Source of the DNA: SIG607 sp045590395
GTDB lineage: Bacteria > Bacillota > Clostridia > Oscillospirales > Acutalibacteraceae
Reading direction: 5' to 3'
Assembly: GCA_045590395.1 (NCBI GenBank)
Contig: JAZNQX010000009.1
Span: forward strand, 1 to 42,399
DNA length: 42,399 bases
Below the pieces are notes generated by a model, which saw nothing but the letters and a program-made list of their open reading frames with translations, searched no databases and was not told the origin of the DNA. A program made the translations under genes and the position numbers. Of this stretch, positions 23,800-32,543 are shown piece by piece (within the stretch, counting starts at the first letter, position 1; each line of letters starts with the position of its first letter).

Positions 23800-25788
23800 T
23801 TGAATAATCAGGAAAAAATATCCAGAATTCATTATCTTGTTGAATATCTGAGAAAATGCGCTGATGAATATTATAACGGTAGTTCCCCTTCGCTCTCAGA
23901 TGCACAATACGATGCATTATTTGACGAGCTTACATTACTTGAAGAAGAAACAGGTATAGTGCTGGCCAACTCCCCTACCCAAAAGGTTGGCTCTGAAATT
24001 TTAGGCGTTTTACCTAAGGTAACCCACAAAATACCTTTGCTCAGCCTTGCAAAAACCAAAAATGCCAAGGATATTGAAAAAATGGCCGAGGAAAACGACG
24101 GCTATCTTGCGCTTAAAATTGACGGACTTACCGTTGAACTGCTCTACGAAGACGGAAAGCTTACAGAAGCTTCAACCCGAGGGGACGGAACTGTAGGTGA
24201 GCTTATCACCCACAATGCTAAGGTTTTTAAAAATATTCCACAAAGAATCCCCTTTAAAAACTCTCTTCGCATTACAGGTGAAGCCTATATTGATATTGAA
24301 AACTTTGAGCAGATTAACGAAAAAATAGATAATGATGAGGATAAGTTCTCAACGCCCAGAAATCTTGCGGCAGGCTCTGTTCGTCAGCTTGATTCTGCTG
24401 TCTGCAAGGACAGAAATGTGCACTTTATGCCCTTTAATGTGCTTGAGGGTATGGAGGATATTTCTTTCAGAAGTCAGCGCATTATTGCTCTTTCAAAGCT
24501 GGGCTTTGACCTTATCCCCTTAACTATCATTAACAAAGGAACAAAGGCAGATATAATTGATGACGCCATTACCGATTTGAAAAACCGTGCAAATGATAAA
24601 AACCTACCCATTGACGGAATTGTTTTCTTTTATGACGATGCTATCTTTTCAGCCTCGCTTGGTCGCACAGCACATCATTTTCGTGACGGAATTGCTTATA
24701 AATTCGGTGACCCACACTTTGAAACAAGGCTTCAAAAAATTGAGTGGAATATTTCCCGAACAGGTCAGTTAACCCCTATTGCCATTTTTGATGCTGTTGA
24801 AATCGACAATACTATTGTCGAACGCGCTTCCCTTCATAATATGACCTTTATAAAGGAACTAAAGCTTCAAAAAGGTGATAACATTTCGGTTTCAAAGCGC
24901 AATATGATAATTCCGCACGTTGAAGCAAATCTTAGTGGCGAAAATCGAGAAAACTATACTCTTGACTTCCCTGCTGTCTGCCCGATTTGCAAAAGAGAAA
25001 CCGAAATTATTACTACCGAAAACAGTGGTAGAAATATTGAGGTTCTTTACTGCAACAATCCTCTGTGCAGCGGTAAAAAGATTAAGGAATTCACCCATTT
25101 TGTAAGCAAACACGCCATGAATATTGACGGTCTTTCCGAACAGACTATTGAGAAATTTATGGAACAGGGTTGGCTTAATAATCTATGTGATATATATTCT
25201 CTAACGGATAAAAAAGATGAAATTACCGTTATGGAAGGCTTTGGCGAAAAATCCTACGATAATCTGGTTTCGGCAATCGAAAATTCAAAAAATACCACCC
25301 TCACCAATTTGCTTGTGGCAATGAATATTGACCTAATTGGGAAAAGCGGAGCAAAGCTTATTGAAGATAGATTTAAAGGCGAAGTCGGTGATTTTCTGTC
25401 AGCTATCGACCAAGGTTTTGATTTTACCGAAATCGACGGCTTTGGCGAAAAAATGCACAGTTCTCTTCATAACTGGTTTAACATTTTTGAAAACCGACAG
25501 GAATTTGAAAAGCTGTCATCACTGCTCAACTTTAAAAAGGATGATTATTCATTAAAAACCGATTCAAAGTTCAGTGGCAAAAAGATAGTAATAACCGGTA
25601 CCTTTTCTTCCTTTTCCCGTGATGAACTAACCGAGAAGTTAGTTAAGCTCGGCGCAAAGGTCAGTGGCTCGGTTTCTTCCAAAACAGATATCGTTTTCTG
25701 TGGTGAAAACGCAGGAAGTAAGCTTCAAAAAGCAAATGACTTAGGTATTACTGTTTTGCATGAAGAAGATTTTATAAACGATATATAG
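23800..25788 (+). CDS. ligA: NAD-dependent DNA ligase
   Basis: This 662-residue protein has the full LigA architecture: the Ia domain, an adenylation domain with K106 in KIDG and the STRGDGTVGE motif, an OB fold (WNISRTGQLTPIAIFDAV), a four-cysteine zinc finger (CPIC and CNNPLC), helix-hairpin-helix repeats (MEGFGEKSYDNLVSAI; IDGFGEKMHSSL) and a C-terminal BRCT domain (GKKIVITGTFSSFSRDEL). It seals nicks in replication and repair using NAD+. The start is TTG at 23800 with GGAGGA 7-8 nt upstream. It lies 2 bp behind araC, so an essential gene shares a transcript with a sugar regulator unless it has its own promoter. The HhH region is rather divergent, so a second LigA elsewhere is possible. 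Confidence 0.93.
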   Translation: MNNQEKISRIHYLVEYLRKCADEYYNGSSPSLSDAQYDALFDELTLLEEETGIVLANSPTQKVGSEILGVLPKVTHKIPLLSLAKTKNAKDIEKMAEENDGYLALKIDGLTVELLYEDGKLTEASTRGDGTVGELITHNAKVFKNIPQRIPFKNSLRITGEAYIDIENFEQINEKIDNDEDKFSTPRNLAAGSVRQLDSAVCKDRNVHFMPFNVLEGMEDISFRSQRIIALSKLGFDLIPLTIINKGTKADIIDDAITDLKNRANDKNLPIDGIVFFYDDAIFSASLGRTAHHFRDGIAYKFGDPHFETRLQKIEWNISRTGQLTPIAIFDAVEIDNTIVERASLHNMTFIKELKLQKGDNISVSKRNMIIPHVEANLSGENRENYTLDFPAVCPICKRETEIITTENSGRNIEVLYCNNPLCSGKKIKEFTHFVSKHAMNIDGLSEQTIEKFMEQGWLNNLCDIYSLTDKKDEITVMEGFGEKSYDNLVSAIENSKNTTLTNLLVAMNIDLIGKSGAKLIEDRFKGEVGDFLSAIDQGFDFTEIDGFGEKMHSSLHNWFNIFENRQEFEKLSSLLNFKKDDYSLKTDSKFSGKKIVITGTFSSFSRDELTEKLVKLGAKVSGSVSSKTDIVFCGENAGSKLQKANDLGITVLHEEDFINDI

Positions 25789-25797
25789 GGTAAAAAA

Positions 25798-25821
25798 AGA
25801 AAACCTCGTCTGAGGTTTTCT
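25798..25821. terminator. Bidirectional terminator between ligA and asd
   Basis: Stem AGAAAACCTC / GAGGTTTTCT with a 4-nt loop. T runs on both sides serve the two convergent genes. Confidence 0.88.
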
Positions 25822-25825
25822 TTTT

Positions 25826-26830
25826 TTAATCTTTAATTAAAAGCTCTGCTATCTGAATAGCGTTTGTTGCGGCGCCTTTTCTTACCTGGTCGCCACAGCA
25901 CCAGATATTAAGTCCGTTTTCATCAGTAAGGTCGGGACGGATACGACCTACAAATACTATATCCTGGTCACTGGTTTCAAGTGGCATAGGATAAATCTCG
26001 TTATCCATATCCTCAACATATCTACAGCCCGGTGCGTTGGCAATTAATTCTTTTGCCTTTTCTACACTGACAGGCTCCTCCGTCTTAACAAGAACAGAGA
26101 TTGAATGTGAACGAAGAACAGGAACACGAATACAGGTACAGCTTACCTTTAAATCCGGCAGGTGCATAATCTTGGCACCCTCATTCTGCATTTTCATTTC
26201 TTCAGAAGTATAGCCTTCAGTTGTAACACCGCCGATTTTAGGAATAAGGTTATATGCTATCTGATGAGCAAAAACATTATGCTCTACTTCTTTACCTTCG
26301 TATATTGCGGCAGTCTGGTCAAGCAGTTCAATGGGTCCGCCTGCGCCTGCACCTGAAACAGCCTGATAGGTGCTGGCAATCATACTTTTAATAGGACTGG
26401 CATTATTCAGTGCATTTACTGCCGTTAAGGTAATGATAGTTGAGCAGTTAGGATTAGAAATAATACCGTTGTGCTTCTTAACATCTTCGGGGTTTATCTC
26501 AGGAATAACTAAAGGCACTTCATCACACATACGGAAAGCGCTGGAGTTATCTACAAGCACAGCACCTGCAGCCTTAATATGAGGTGCAAGTTCCTTAGCA
26601 AGAGCGTTACTTGCGGCGCCGAGAACAATATCAATACCCTCAAAGGAATCAGCCTTTGCTTCCTCTACCTTTAAGGTACGACCTGCAAAAACGATTTCTT
26701 TACCTACGCTTCTTGCACTGGCAAGAACCTTAAGCTCGTTAACGGGAAAATTTCTTTCCTCTAAAACTTTAAGCATCTCACGGCCAACAGCACCTGTTGC
26801 ACCGAGAATAGCAAGATTATACTTTTTCAT
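25826..26830 (-). CDS. asd: Aspartate-semialdehyde dehydrogenase
   Basis: This 334-residue NADP-dependent enzyme reduces aspartyl phosphate to aspartate semialdehyde, the branch-point compound for lysine, threonine and methionine. The Rossmann start is LAILGATGAVGREML, the catalytic cysteine is C129 in SNPNCSTI, and QAVSGAGAGG and the C-terminal VGRIRPDL segment are typical. It is the last gene of hom-lysC-asd, 12 bp behind lysC. Confidence 0.96.
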   Translation of the reverse strand: MKKYNLAILGATGAVGREMLKVLEERNFPVNELKVLASARSVGKEIVFAGRTLKVEEAKADSFEGIDIVLGAASNALAKELAPHIKAAGAVLVDNSSAFRMCDEVPLVIPEINPEDVKKHNGIISNPNCSTIITLTAVNALNNASPIKSMIASTYQAVSGAGAGGPIELLDQTAAIYEGKEVEHNVFAHQIAYNLIPKIGGVTTEGYTSEEMKMQNEGAKIMHLPDLKVSCTCIRVPVLRSHSISVLVKTEEPVSVEKAKELIANAPGCRYVEDMDNEIYPMPLETSDQDIVFVGRIRPDLTDENGLNIWCCGDQVRKGAATNAIQIAELLIKD

Positions 26831-26842
26831 TATAAAACCACC

Positions 26843-28159
26843 TTATTTTTTAACAAAACTGTTATAAAGAACCTTAACAGCCTTTTCAAAATCTTCGTCA
26901 CTTACACCTGCAATAATATTAAGCTCTTCACAGCTTTGAGAAATCATACGAATATTGATTTTACTCTCACCAAGTGCGGCAAACAGTCTGCCCGACATAC
27001 CAGGCTTATAAGCCATTTTTCTGCCGACAACAGCAACTATAGCAATATTTTCTATGATGTTGATGCCATCAGGCTTAACCGACTTCTGCAGGTCACCAAG
27101 TATAGCGTAAAGACAGTCCTTAACCGCTTTTTCGGCAACTACAACCGAAACGCTGTCAATTCCTGAAGGTACATACTCAATACTTACATTGTACTTTTCA
27201 AATACCTCAAGCACCTTACGCAAGAAACCAACCTCGGAAGACATACCGCTTTTGGTAACTGTAACAATAGCAAAGCCCTTCTTACCTGTAATACCAGTTA
27301 CAAACTGCTTATCGTCTTCATCATCAGGGAATTTTTCCATAATAAGACTTCCCGGCTCTTCAGGAGCATTTGTATTGCGAATATTAAGAGGAATATTCTT
27401 TTGTCTTACAGGGAAAATTGTACCCTCATGAAGCACCTGAGCACCCATATGCGAAAGCTCACGCAGTTCTTCATAGGTAATATGCTTAATAGGTTCGGGA
27501 TTTTCAACAATTCTCGGGTCAGCCATAAGAATACCCGAAACGTCGGTCCAGTTCTCATAAACATCTGCCTCAAGCGCAGCAGCAGCAAGAGCGCCTGTAA
27601 TATCAGAACCGCCGCGGCTCATAATCTTAATAGCGCCGTTAGGCAGAGTTCCGTAGAAACCGGGGATAACAACCTTTCTGCCTTCAGCAAGTTCACGAAG
27701 AAGCTCGTATGATTTATCTGTATCAATAGAACCGTCAAGCTTAAAACGAACCCAATGAGCTGAATCAACAAATTCAAATCCAAGATAATCAGCCATAAGC
27801 CGCGCAGAAAGATATTCACCGCGGGATACAAGTTCGTCCTTAGAAATACCTTTATTAAGCTTATCGGCTATTTTATTAAGCTCTGACTCAATATCAATTT
27901 TGAGTCCTAAATCATCACGGATTTCAATATATCTTTTTGCTATCATATCAAACACGCTGTCACTCTTAACACCGTATTTAATATGAGCATGACAAAGTAA
28001 AAGAAGGTCGGTTATTTTATGGTCATCAGAATACCTCTTACCCGCAGCAGAAACTACTACTACACGACGGGAAGGGTCGCTTTCTACTATTGCTTTAACC
28101 TTAGCAAACTGTTTAGCATCGGCCATAGAAGTACCGCCGAATTTAAGTACCTTTAACAT
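26843..28159 (-). CDS. lysC: Aspartate kinase
   Basis: This 438-residue enzyme phosphorylates aspartate, the first step of the aspartate family. The start LKFGGTSMADAKQF, the middle MSRGGSDITGALAA and TDVSG-like WTDVSGILMADPRI motifs are canonical. Two ACT domains at the C-terminus (FAIVTVTKSGMSSEVGFL; IAIVAVVGRKMAYKPGMSGR) point to feedback inhibition by an end-product amino acid; which one cannot be told. It sits between hom and asd with short gaps (12 bp on both sides). Confidence 0.95.
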   Translation of the reverse strand: MLKVLKFGGTSMADAKQFAKVKAIVESDPSRRVVVVSAAGKRYSDDHKITDLLLLCHAHIKYGVKSDSVFDMIAKRYIEIRDDLGLKIDIESELNKIADKLNKGISKDELVSRGEYLSARLMADYLGFEFVDSAHWVRFKLDGSIDTDKSYELLRELAEGRKVVIPGFYGTLPNGAIKIMSRGGSDITGALAAAALEADVYENWTDVSGILMADPRIVENPEPIKHITYEELRELSHMGAQVLHEGTIFPVRQKNIPLNIRNTNAPEEPGSLIMEKFPDDEDDKQFVTGITGKKGFAIVTVTKSGMSSEVGFLRKVLEVFEKYNVSIEYVPSGIDSVSVVVAEKAVKDCLYAILGDLQKSVKPDGINIIENIAIVAVVGRKMAYKPGMSGRLFAALGESKINIRMISQSCEELNIIAGVSDEDFEKAVKVLYNSFVKK

Positions 28160-28171
28160 TTTTATACCCCT

Positions 28172-29317
28172 TTATATTTCAGATATACCGGCAATAAAGC
28201 ATTCTTTACCGGAGCAAATTGCATCATTACAGAACTTGTGCATTCGACTAACAGAAACTTCTTCGGTTATATAACCCTCGCCCAAAATATCTTTTTTTAA
28301 TCCATCAAACCACGAATCAGAATAATCGGTTCTTACATAATATTTATGGCAAATAAAATCGTTATCTATCACAGGTTCCTTCATAACAGCGTTATATGCT
28401 TTTTTAACACCGCTTGCTACATCGACACAATCTTCAACAACAGTATATGCAGTTGGATAACGACCTGCGCCGAAGCCATAGAAGCTTTCTCGTCCTACAT
28501 GCTCTGCTTCAAAGGAAATAAGATTCAAATTTTTACAAACCGAAGCCTCAAGTTGTTTATTGCTTACAAAGGTAGGCTCAACAAATATAGAAGCACTGTC
28601 AGTATTATCATAGGCAAAGCCCATAAGTCTGCAAACATAGCCCATTTTTTCACTAGCTGCAATATCGCTGTCACTGATATATCTTATGCCTGCAACATCA
28701 ACCTTTTCTTTGTCAATAACATAAGAAAAAGCAATATTAGCCGAAAGAACAACCTTACAGAGAGTATCTATTCCGTCAATATCAGCGCTTGGGTCACGCT
28801 CTGCATAGCCAAGCTCTTGCGCTGTTTTAAGGCAGTCAGCAAAATCCTCTTTGTCGGTATGCATAGCATCAAGAATGTAGTTTGAAGTACCGTTCATAAT
28901 ACCGCTAACTTCACAGATTTTTGATACTCTTGCGGCTCTTTCAAGATTAACAAGCCAAGGTATACCACCGCCAACTGCGGCAGTATAGCGTAAAGCAACA
29001 CCATTTTCCGCGGCAAGACTTGTAAGCTCACTGTAATAAGAGCTGACAAGCAACTTATTGGCAGTAATTACATTTTTCTTTGCCATAAGGGCAGACTTAA
29101 CGAAATCATAGGCAGGTTTAATACCGCCGATAACCTCAACAACCGTATCGACCTGCTCATCATTTAGTATGTCCTTAATATCGGTTGTAGACACAGCAGA
29201 TATATCGTCGTGGCGAACAATATCAAGTACATATTTAACGGTTATGTCTTTTCTCTCGGACAAAATATCATATACGCCGACGCCCACAGTACCAAAGCCT
29301 AAAATTGCAACATTCAT
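28172..29317 (-). CDS. hom: Homoserine dehydrogenase with a shortened C-terminus
   Basis: This 381-residue enzyme reduces aspartate semialdehyde to homoserine. The nucleotide-binding start is VAILGFGTVGVGVYDIL, and the catalytic region shows IMNGTSNYILDAM and ELGYAERDPSADIDGID. It is about 40-50 residues shorter than usual Gram-positive Hom proteins, and the C-terminal ACT part (HKYYVRTDYSDSWFDGLKK and following) is short and weak, so threonine feedback may be lost. The ATG has GGAG 9 nt upstream. It is the first gene of hom-lysC-asd. Confidence 0.93.
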   Translation of the reverse strand: MNVAILGFGTVGVGVYDILSERKDITVKYVLDIVRHDDISAVSTTDIKDILNDEQVDTVVEVIGGIKPAYDFVKSALMAKKNVITANKLLVSSYYSELTSLAAENGVALRYTAAVGGGIPWLVNLERAARVSKICEVSGIMNGTSNYILDAMHTDKEDFADCLKTAQELGYAERDPSADIDGIDTLCKVVLSANIAFSYVIDKEKVDVAGIRYISDSDIAASEKMGYVCRLMGFAYDNTDSASIFVEPTFVSNKQLEASVCKNLNLISFEAEHVGRESFYGFGAGRYPTAYTVVEDCVDVASGVKKAYNAVMKEPVIDNDFICHKYYVRTDYSDSWFDGLKKDILGEGYITEEVSVSRMHKFCNDAICSGKECFIAGISEI

Positions 29318-29382
29318 AAATCAGTACTCCATTTAAAGTTGTCCTCGTATGAAGAACACTTTGATAAAAAATCATTTAAAAT

Positions 29383-29410
29383 TTAATATAACTAATTTAC
29401 CACAAGTCAA
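29383..29410 (-). promoter_or_regulatory. Candidate promoter of hom-lysC-asd
   Basis: On the minus strand, TTGACT (29405-29410), 16 bp, TATTAA (29383-29388). The leader of about 60 nt shows no riboswitch or T-box pieces that I can recognise. The rest of the gap 29318-29533 is AT-rich. Confidence 0.55.
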
Positions 29411-29497
29411 TATTAAAATCAAGCATATTTTTAATTATCAGCAATATTAACAATATTTTCTGTCAATATACGAAATTCATTAGGTAAATATTCTCTC

Positions 29498-29524
29498 AAA
29501 GTGTCCGTAAATAGCGGACACTTT
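29498..29524. terminator. Likely terminator of galM
   Basis: Stem AAAGTGTCCG / CGGACACTTT with a 7-nt loop, 10 bp after the galM stop. The T run on the minus strand is only three long, so termination may be weak. Confidence 0.6.
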
Positions 29525-29533
29525 TATAATTTA

Positions 29534-30574
29534 TCAGTCTACAGAAAATTTATAAGAGGTTTTGCTGTAGAACTTCTCCCCTGCTTTAAGTACGGGACTT
29601 GGGAAATAAGCAAAGGAAGTAGAATTCGGGAAAGTCTGGGTTTCAAGACAAATAGCGCTGTGTTTGCCGTAATATGTGCCGCATTTTCCACCTTTATAAT
29701 CAGTAGAATTACCTGTATAAATCTGAATACCGGGCTGGTCGGTATAACATTCAAGTTTAATGCCCGTATCGGCGCAGTAAAGCTCTGCCGCCTTTTCGTA
29801 TTTGCCTTTGCTCATTTTAAGCACAAAATTATGGTCAATACCGCCTGTCATTGCTATATCTTCATATTCGCTATTTAGTCTTTCGCCAAGTTTTGTACCA
29901 TTTCTGAAATCCATATCTGTATTTCGCACAGAAACAATAGTACCGTCTGCCAGACAGTCCTTATCGCCTCTGCAAAAAGCTTCTGCATTTAAAGTTAAGG
30001 TATGATTATAAATATTCTTCTCACTTAAAGCACCGTTCAGATTAAAATAAGCGTGATTTGTAAAGTTAACAACAGTATCAGCATCACTTACGGCAGTGTA
30101 TTCTATATCAAGTGTATTATCCACCTGTAAAGTAAAGGACACAGAGAAAGACAGATTACCGGGATAACCTTCTTCACCATCGGGAGATTCGTATGAGAGT
30201 TTCAAAGTTTCGCCATCTACATAAGCATTAAACAGCTTATGATTAAAGCCGTCAATACCGCCGTGAAGATGATTAGGGCCATTATTTACCGCTAAAGTGT
30301 ATTCTTTACCGTTAAGAGTAAATTTTCCGCCTTCTATACGATTAGCAAATCTACCGATAGTCGCACCCATATAATCAATGTTACCGGCATAGGCCTGAAC
30401 ATTATTAGCGCCAAGTACAACGTCGGTTATAACTCCGTCCTTATCGGGTACATTAAGAGCAACTATATGTCCGCCGAAATCGGTTATATATACCGACATA
30501 TTACCGTTTTCAAGAATAAAAAGCTGTGCTTTTATTCCCTCTTTTGTTTCACCGAAGCTTCTTACCGTAATCAT
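29534..30574 (-). CDS. galM: Aldose 1-epimerase (mutarotase)
   Basis: This 346-residue enzyme interconverts alpha and beta anomers of aldoses such as galactose and glucose. The motifs are ATIGRFANRIEGGKF, NHLHGGIDGFNHKLF, the catalytic histidine in VNFTNHAYFNLNG and the catalytic glutamate in AICLETQTFPNS. Length and order are normal for GalM. It lies 9 bp behind the small membrane protein gene and is likely co-transcribed. Confidence 0.95.
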   Translation of the reverse strand: MITVRSFGETKEGIKAQLFILENGNMSVYITDFGGHIVALNVPDKDGVITDVVLGANNVQAYAGNIDYMGATIGRFANRIEGGKFTLNGKEYTLAVNNGPNHLHGGIDGFNHKLFNAYVDGETLKLSYESPDGEEGYPGNLSFSVSFTLQVDNTLDIEYTAVSDADTVVNFTNHAYFNLNGALSEKNIYNHTLTLNAEAFCRGDKDCLADGTIVSVRNTDMDFRNGTKLGERLNSEYEDIAMTGGIDHNFVLKMSKGKYEKAAELYCADTGIKLECYTDQPGIQIYTGNSTDYKGGKCGTYYGKHSAICLETQTFPNSTSFAYFPSPVLKAGEKFYSKTSYKFSVD

Positions 30575-30583
30575 ATATTTACC

Positions 30584-30952
30584 TCACTTTTTATTTTTTG
30601 ATTTAACTTTTCTTTTTAATTTTTCAAGCTGATTTGTTAACACCTTAAGTGTTTTTTCGTCATTTGGAAACAATAACTTAAGTAAAAAGATAGCAATAAC
30701 AAGCGTTACAATTTTTTCAGGAGAAAAAGGCGCCCATAAAAAACCTAGATATGCGCCACCTACGATAACCATCCAGCTAATCTCGAACAGAACACCTAAA
30801 GAGAACAGAATGTAACTCCAACCGTTTGTAATAAGCCAACCTATAAGAAAGCATATTAAAAACCGTGGATTAAGCAAAAAAGAAACGAGTTTTTTTAAAA
30901 AACGAAAAATTTTTTGTTTTTGATTTTTAAAAAATTTAACAATCCTATTCAT
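30584..30952 (-). CDS. Small basic membrane protein, unknown
   Basis: This 122-residue protein starts with a strongly basic stretch (RIVKFFKNQKQKIFRFLKKL). Three hydrophobic spans follow (FLICFLIGWLITNGWSYILF; ISWMVIVGGAYLGFLW; IVTLVIAIFLLKLLF), then a basic, probably coiled-coil tail ending KRKVKSKNKK. I do not recognise the family. The ATG at 30950-30952 has AAGGTG 6 nt upstream; a GTG three codons earlier is part of that site. It precedes galM. Confidence 0.7.
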   Translation of the reverse strand: MNRIVKFFKNQKQKIFRFLKKLVSFLLNPRFLICFLIGWLITNGWSYILFSLGVLFEISWMVIVGGAYLGFLWAPFSPEKIVTLVIAIFLLKLLFPNDEKTLKVLTNQLEKLKRKVKSKNKK

Positions 30953-30971
30953 ATAATTCACCTTAGTGTTC

Positions 30972-31000
30972 AGTATAGCATATCATAAACCTTTTTTCAC
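30972..31000 (-). promoter_or_regulatory. Candidate promoter of the small membrane protein-galM unit
   Basis: On the minus strand, GTGAAA (30995-31000), 17 bp, TATACT (30972-30977). The -35 box is imperfect. Confidence 0.5.
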
Positions 31001-31095
31001 CCTTTTTTTGATAAATTTTCCTTTTATATTTAAAGTTTTTCAGAAAACAATAATAATGCAAACGCAAGAATTTTTTAAAAAGGAGTGAAAATGAA

Positions 31096-31281
31096 ATGGC
31101 TAAAAATGTAGTTCCTGAGGCTAAAGAAGCACTCAACCGTTTTAAGATGGAAGCTGCAAGCGAGGTAGGCGTTAATCTTAAGCAGGGTTACAATGGTGAC
31201 CTTACCTCTAAGCAGGCTGGTTCTATCGGCGGTCAGATGGTTAAGAAGATGATCGAATCTTACGAAAACAGTATGAAATAA
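31096..31281 (+). CDS. Alpha/beta-type small acid-soluble spore protein
   Basis: This 61-residue protein coats and protects DNA in the dormant spore. The GPR protease site that lets germinating spores digest it is visible as MEAASE, followed by VGVNLKQGYNGDLTSKQAGSIGGQMVKKMI, a near-standard SASP core (shown here in two halves: VGVNLKQGYNGDLTSK and QAGSIGGQMVKKMI). GGAG lies 10 nt upstream of the ATG. Expression should be forespore-specific (sigma-G), but I could not find a convincing sigma-G promoter. It shows that the host forms, or descends from, endospore formers. Confidence 0.95.
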   Translation: MAKNVVPEAKEALNRFKMEAASEVGVNLKQGYNGDLTSKQAGSIGGQMVKKMIESYENSMK

Positions 31282-31304
31282 TTTTATTTTGATGTTTTAA
31301 TAAG

Positions 31305-31343
31305 GTGCCCTGTCGAGACTTTGTTGAGATGGGGCACTTTTTT
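31305..31343 (+). terminator. Terminator of the spore protein gene
   Basis: Arms GTGCCC (31305-31310) and GGGCAC (31332-31337) followed by six T, 24 bp after the SASP stop. Confidence 0.75.
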
Positions 31344-31370
31344 AAAGTAAAAACCGCGGAGGTGAAATTT

Positions 31371-31598
31371 ATGTTAGATAAAATATGCCTTGCACTTGTT
31401 ATTATCGGGTCATTAAACTGGGGACTCGTCGGTCTTTTTCAATTTGACTTAGTTGCATGGTTATTCGGCGGTACCGCTTCAATAATCAGCAGAATTATAT
31501 ATATTGTAATCGCTCTTGCAGGTATCTGGTGCATCACTTTACTATTCAGAAACAGAAACAACTGCTGTGATAACGATATGGAAAGAGCTGATAGATAA
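31371..31598 (+). CDS. DUF378 family small membrane protein
   Basis: This 75-residue protein has two spans (ICLALVIIGSLNWGLVGLF and IISRIIYIVIALAGIWCITLLF). The conserved IGSLNWGLVGLFQFDLVAWL block is the DUF378 signature. The function is unknown. The ATG at 31371 has GGAGG 7 nt upstream; the longer frame covers the upstream terminator. It ends in a Cys/Asp/Asn-rich tail (NNCCDNDMERADR). Confidence 0.88.
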   Translation: MLDKICLALVIIGSLNWGLVGLFQFDLVAWLFGGTASIISRIIYIVIALAGIWCITLLFRNRNNCCDNDMERADR

Positions 31599-31602
31599 AA
31601 TT

Positions 31603-31633
31603 AAAAGACTGTATTTTAAAAATACAGTCTTTT
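31603..31633. terminator. Bidirectional terminator after DUF378 and the ComEC-like hydrolase
   Basis: Stem AAAAGACTGTATT / AATACAGTCTTTT with a TTAAA loop. It overlaps the stop of the minus-strand gene. Confidence 0.85.
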
Positions 31634-32543
31634 AGTTTACAGAGGTATTAACTTTTATATCGTCTTCATCTACAGTAAACTGAATTTCGCCTTGCTTGTC
31701 GGTTCTAAAAACCTGAACATCAGCATAGTACAGAGCATCAAGAACAGAGCCTGACGGATGATTATAAGAATTATTTGCGCCCACAGAAATAACAGCATAC
31801 TGCGGCGTTGTGCTTTTAAGTAATGCACTGCCTGTTGAAGATTTACTGCCGTGATGACCTATTTTTATAACATCACAGTCAAGATTATAGCCGTCACTAA
31901 TAAGCTTTTCTTCAAGAGAAATTTCAGCATCAGCCATAAATAGAAATTTATGGTCGCGGCACTTTGCCATTAAAATAGACGTTCTATTGTTTTCTTCTGC
32001 TTCTTCAGGGTTATTATATAGAACCGAAATTCGAAAATCGCCTACATTTACAGCAAGACCCTGCTTTGCAAGACAATAATTCACATTCTTCTCGTCTGCT
32101 TTGTTGCTTACGCTTATTGCATCGGCATAAAGCTCACTTGTAGGTGACGGAAGCTTTGGCACAACAAGATTTAACACGGTGAATTCATCTAAAATTTCAG
32201 TAGCCGCGCCAATATGGTCAGAATGCCAATGTGTAAGAATAAGTGCATCAAGACCTGCTACATCGTATTCTTTCAGTTTTTTAACAATATCAAAACTAAA
32301 ACCGTCACCGGTGTCTATAAGAGCATATCTGCCGTTACTCTTAATAAGAGTAGCATCACCCTCACCGATATTCAGAAAAATCACACTGTCACTAACCTTG
32401 TCAATTTCAGCCTGTTCACCGGTTATTTCTTTCCATGTAGGTATAAACGGAAGGTCTACAAACAGTACAAGCATAAGGCAGAAACACGCCACAATAATTA
32501 TACTGCTTAAAACGGCATTTATAATTTCATTTTTATTCTTCAC
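31632..32543 (-). CDS. ComEC/Rec2-like metallo-beta-lactamase hydrolase, membrane-anchored
   Basis: This 303-residue protein has one N-terminal span (AVLSSIIIVACFCLMLVLFV) and then a metallo-beta-lactamase domain: FLNIGEGDATLI, ALIDTGDGF, the metal site THWHSDHIG, LFMADAEISLEE and IGHHGSKSSTGSALL. It corresponds to the C-terminal domain of ComEC without the DNA-channel part. Stand-alone forms of this kind are common in Clostridia; an extracytoplasmic nuclease or phosphodiesterase role is inferred from the family. Its start overlaps the ftsK end by 11 bp, so translation is probably coupled. Confidence 0.88.
   Translation of the reverse strand: MKNKNEIINAVLSSIIIVACFCLMLVLFVDLPFIPTWKEITGEQAEIDKVSDSVIFLNIGEGDATLIKSNGRYALIDTGDGFSFDIVKKLKEYDVAGLDALILTHWHSDHIGAATEILDEFTVLNLVVPKLPSPTSELYADAISVSNKADEKNVNYCLAKQGLAVNVGDFRISVLYNNPEEAEENNRTSILMAKCRDHKFLFMADAEISLEEKLISDGYNLDCDVIKIGHHGSKSSTGSALLKSTTPQYAVISVGANNSYNHPSGSVLDALYYADVQVFRTDKQGEIQFTVDEDDIKVNTSVN

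Noticed and set aside
28346..28885. 179-codon frame antisense to hom
   Set aside because: It is a mirror of the hom codon pattern; the sense frame has clear homoserine dehydrogenase motifs.
29318..29533. Riboswitch or T-box before hom
   Set aside because: The leader after the candidate promoter is only about 60 nt, with no T-box sequence and no L-box pieces.
31001..31095. Sigma-G promoter before the spore protein gene
   Set aside because: No pair of boxes with the right spacing stands out in this AT-rich stretch, so I do not report one.
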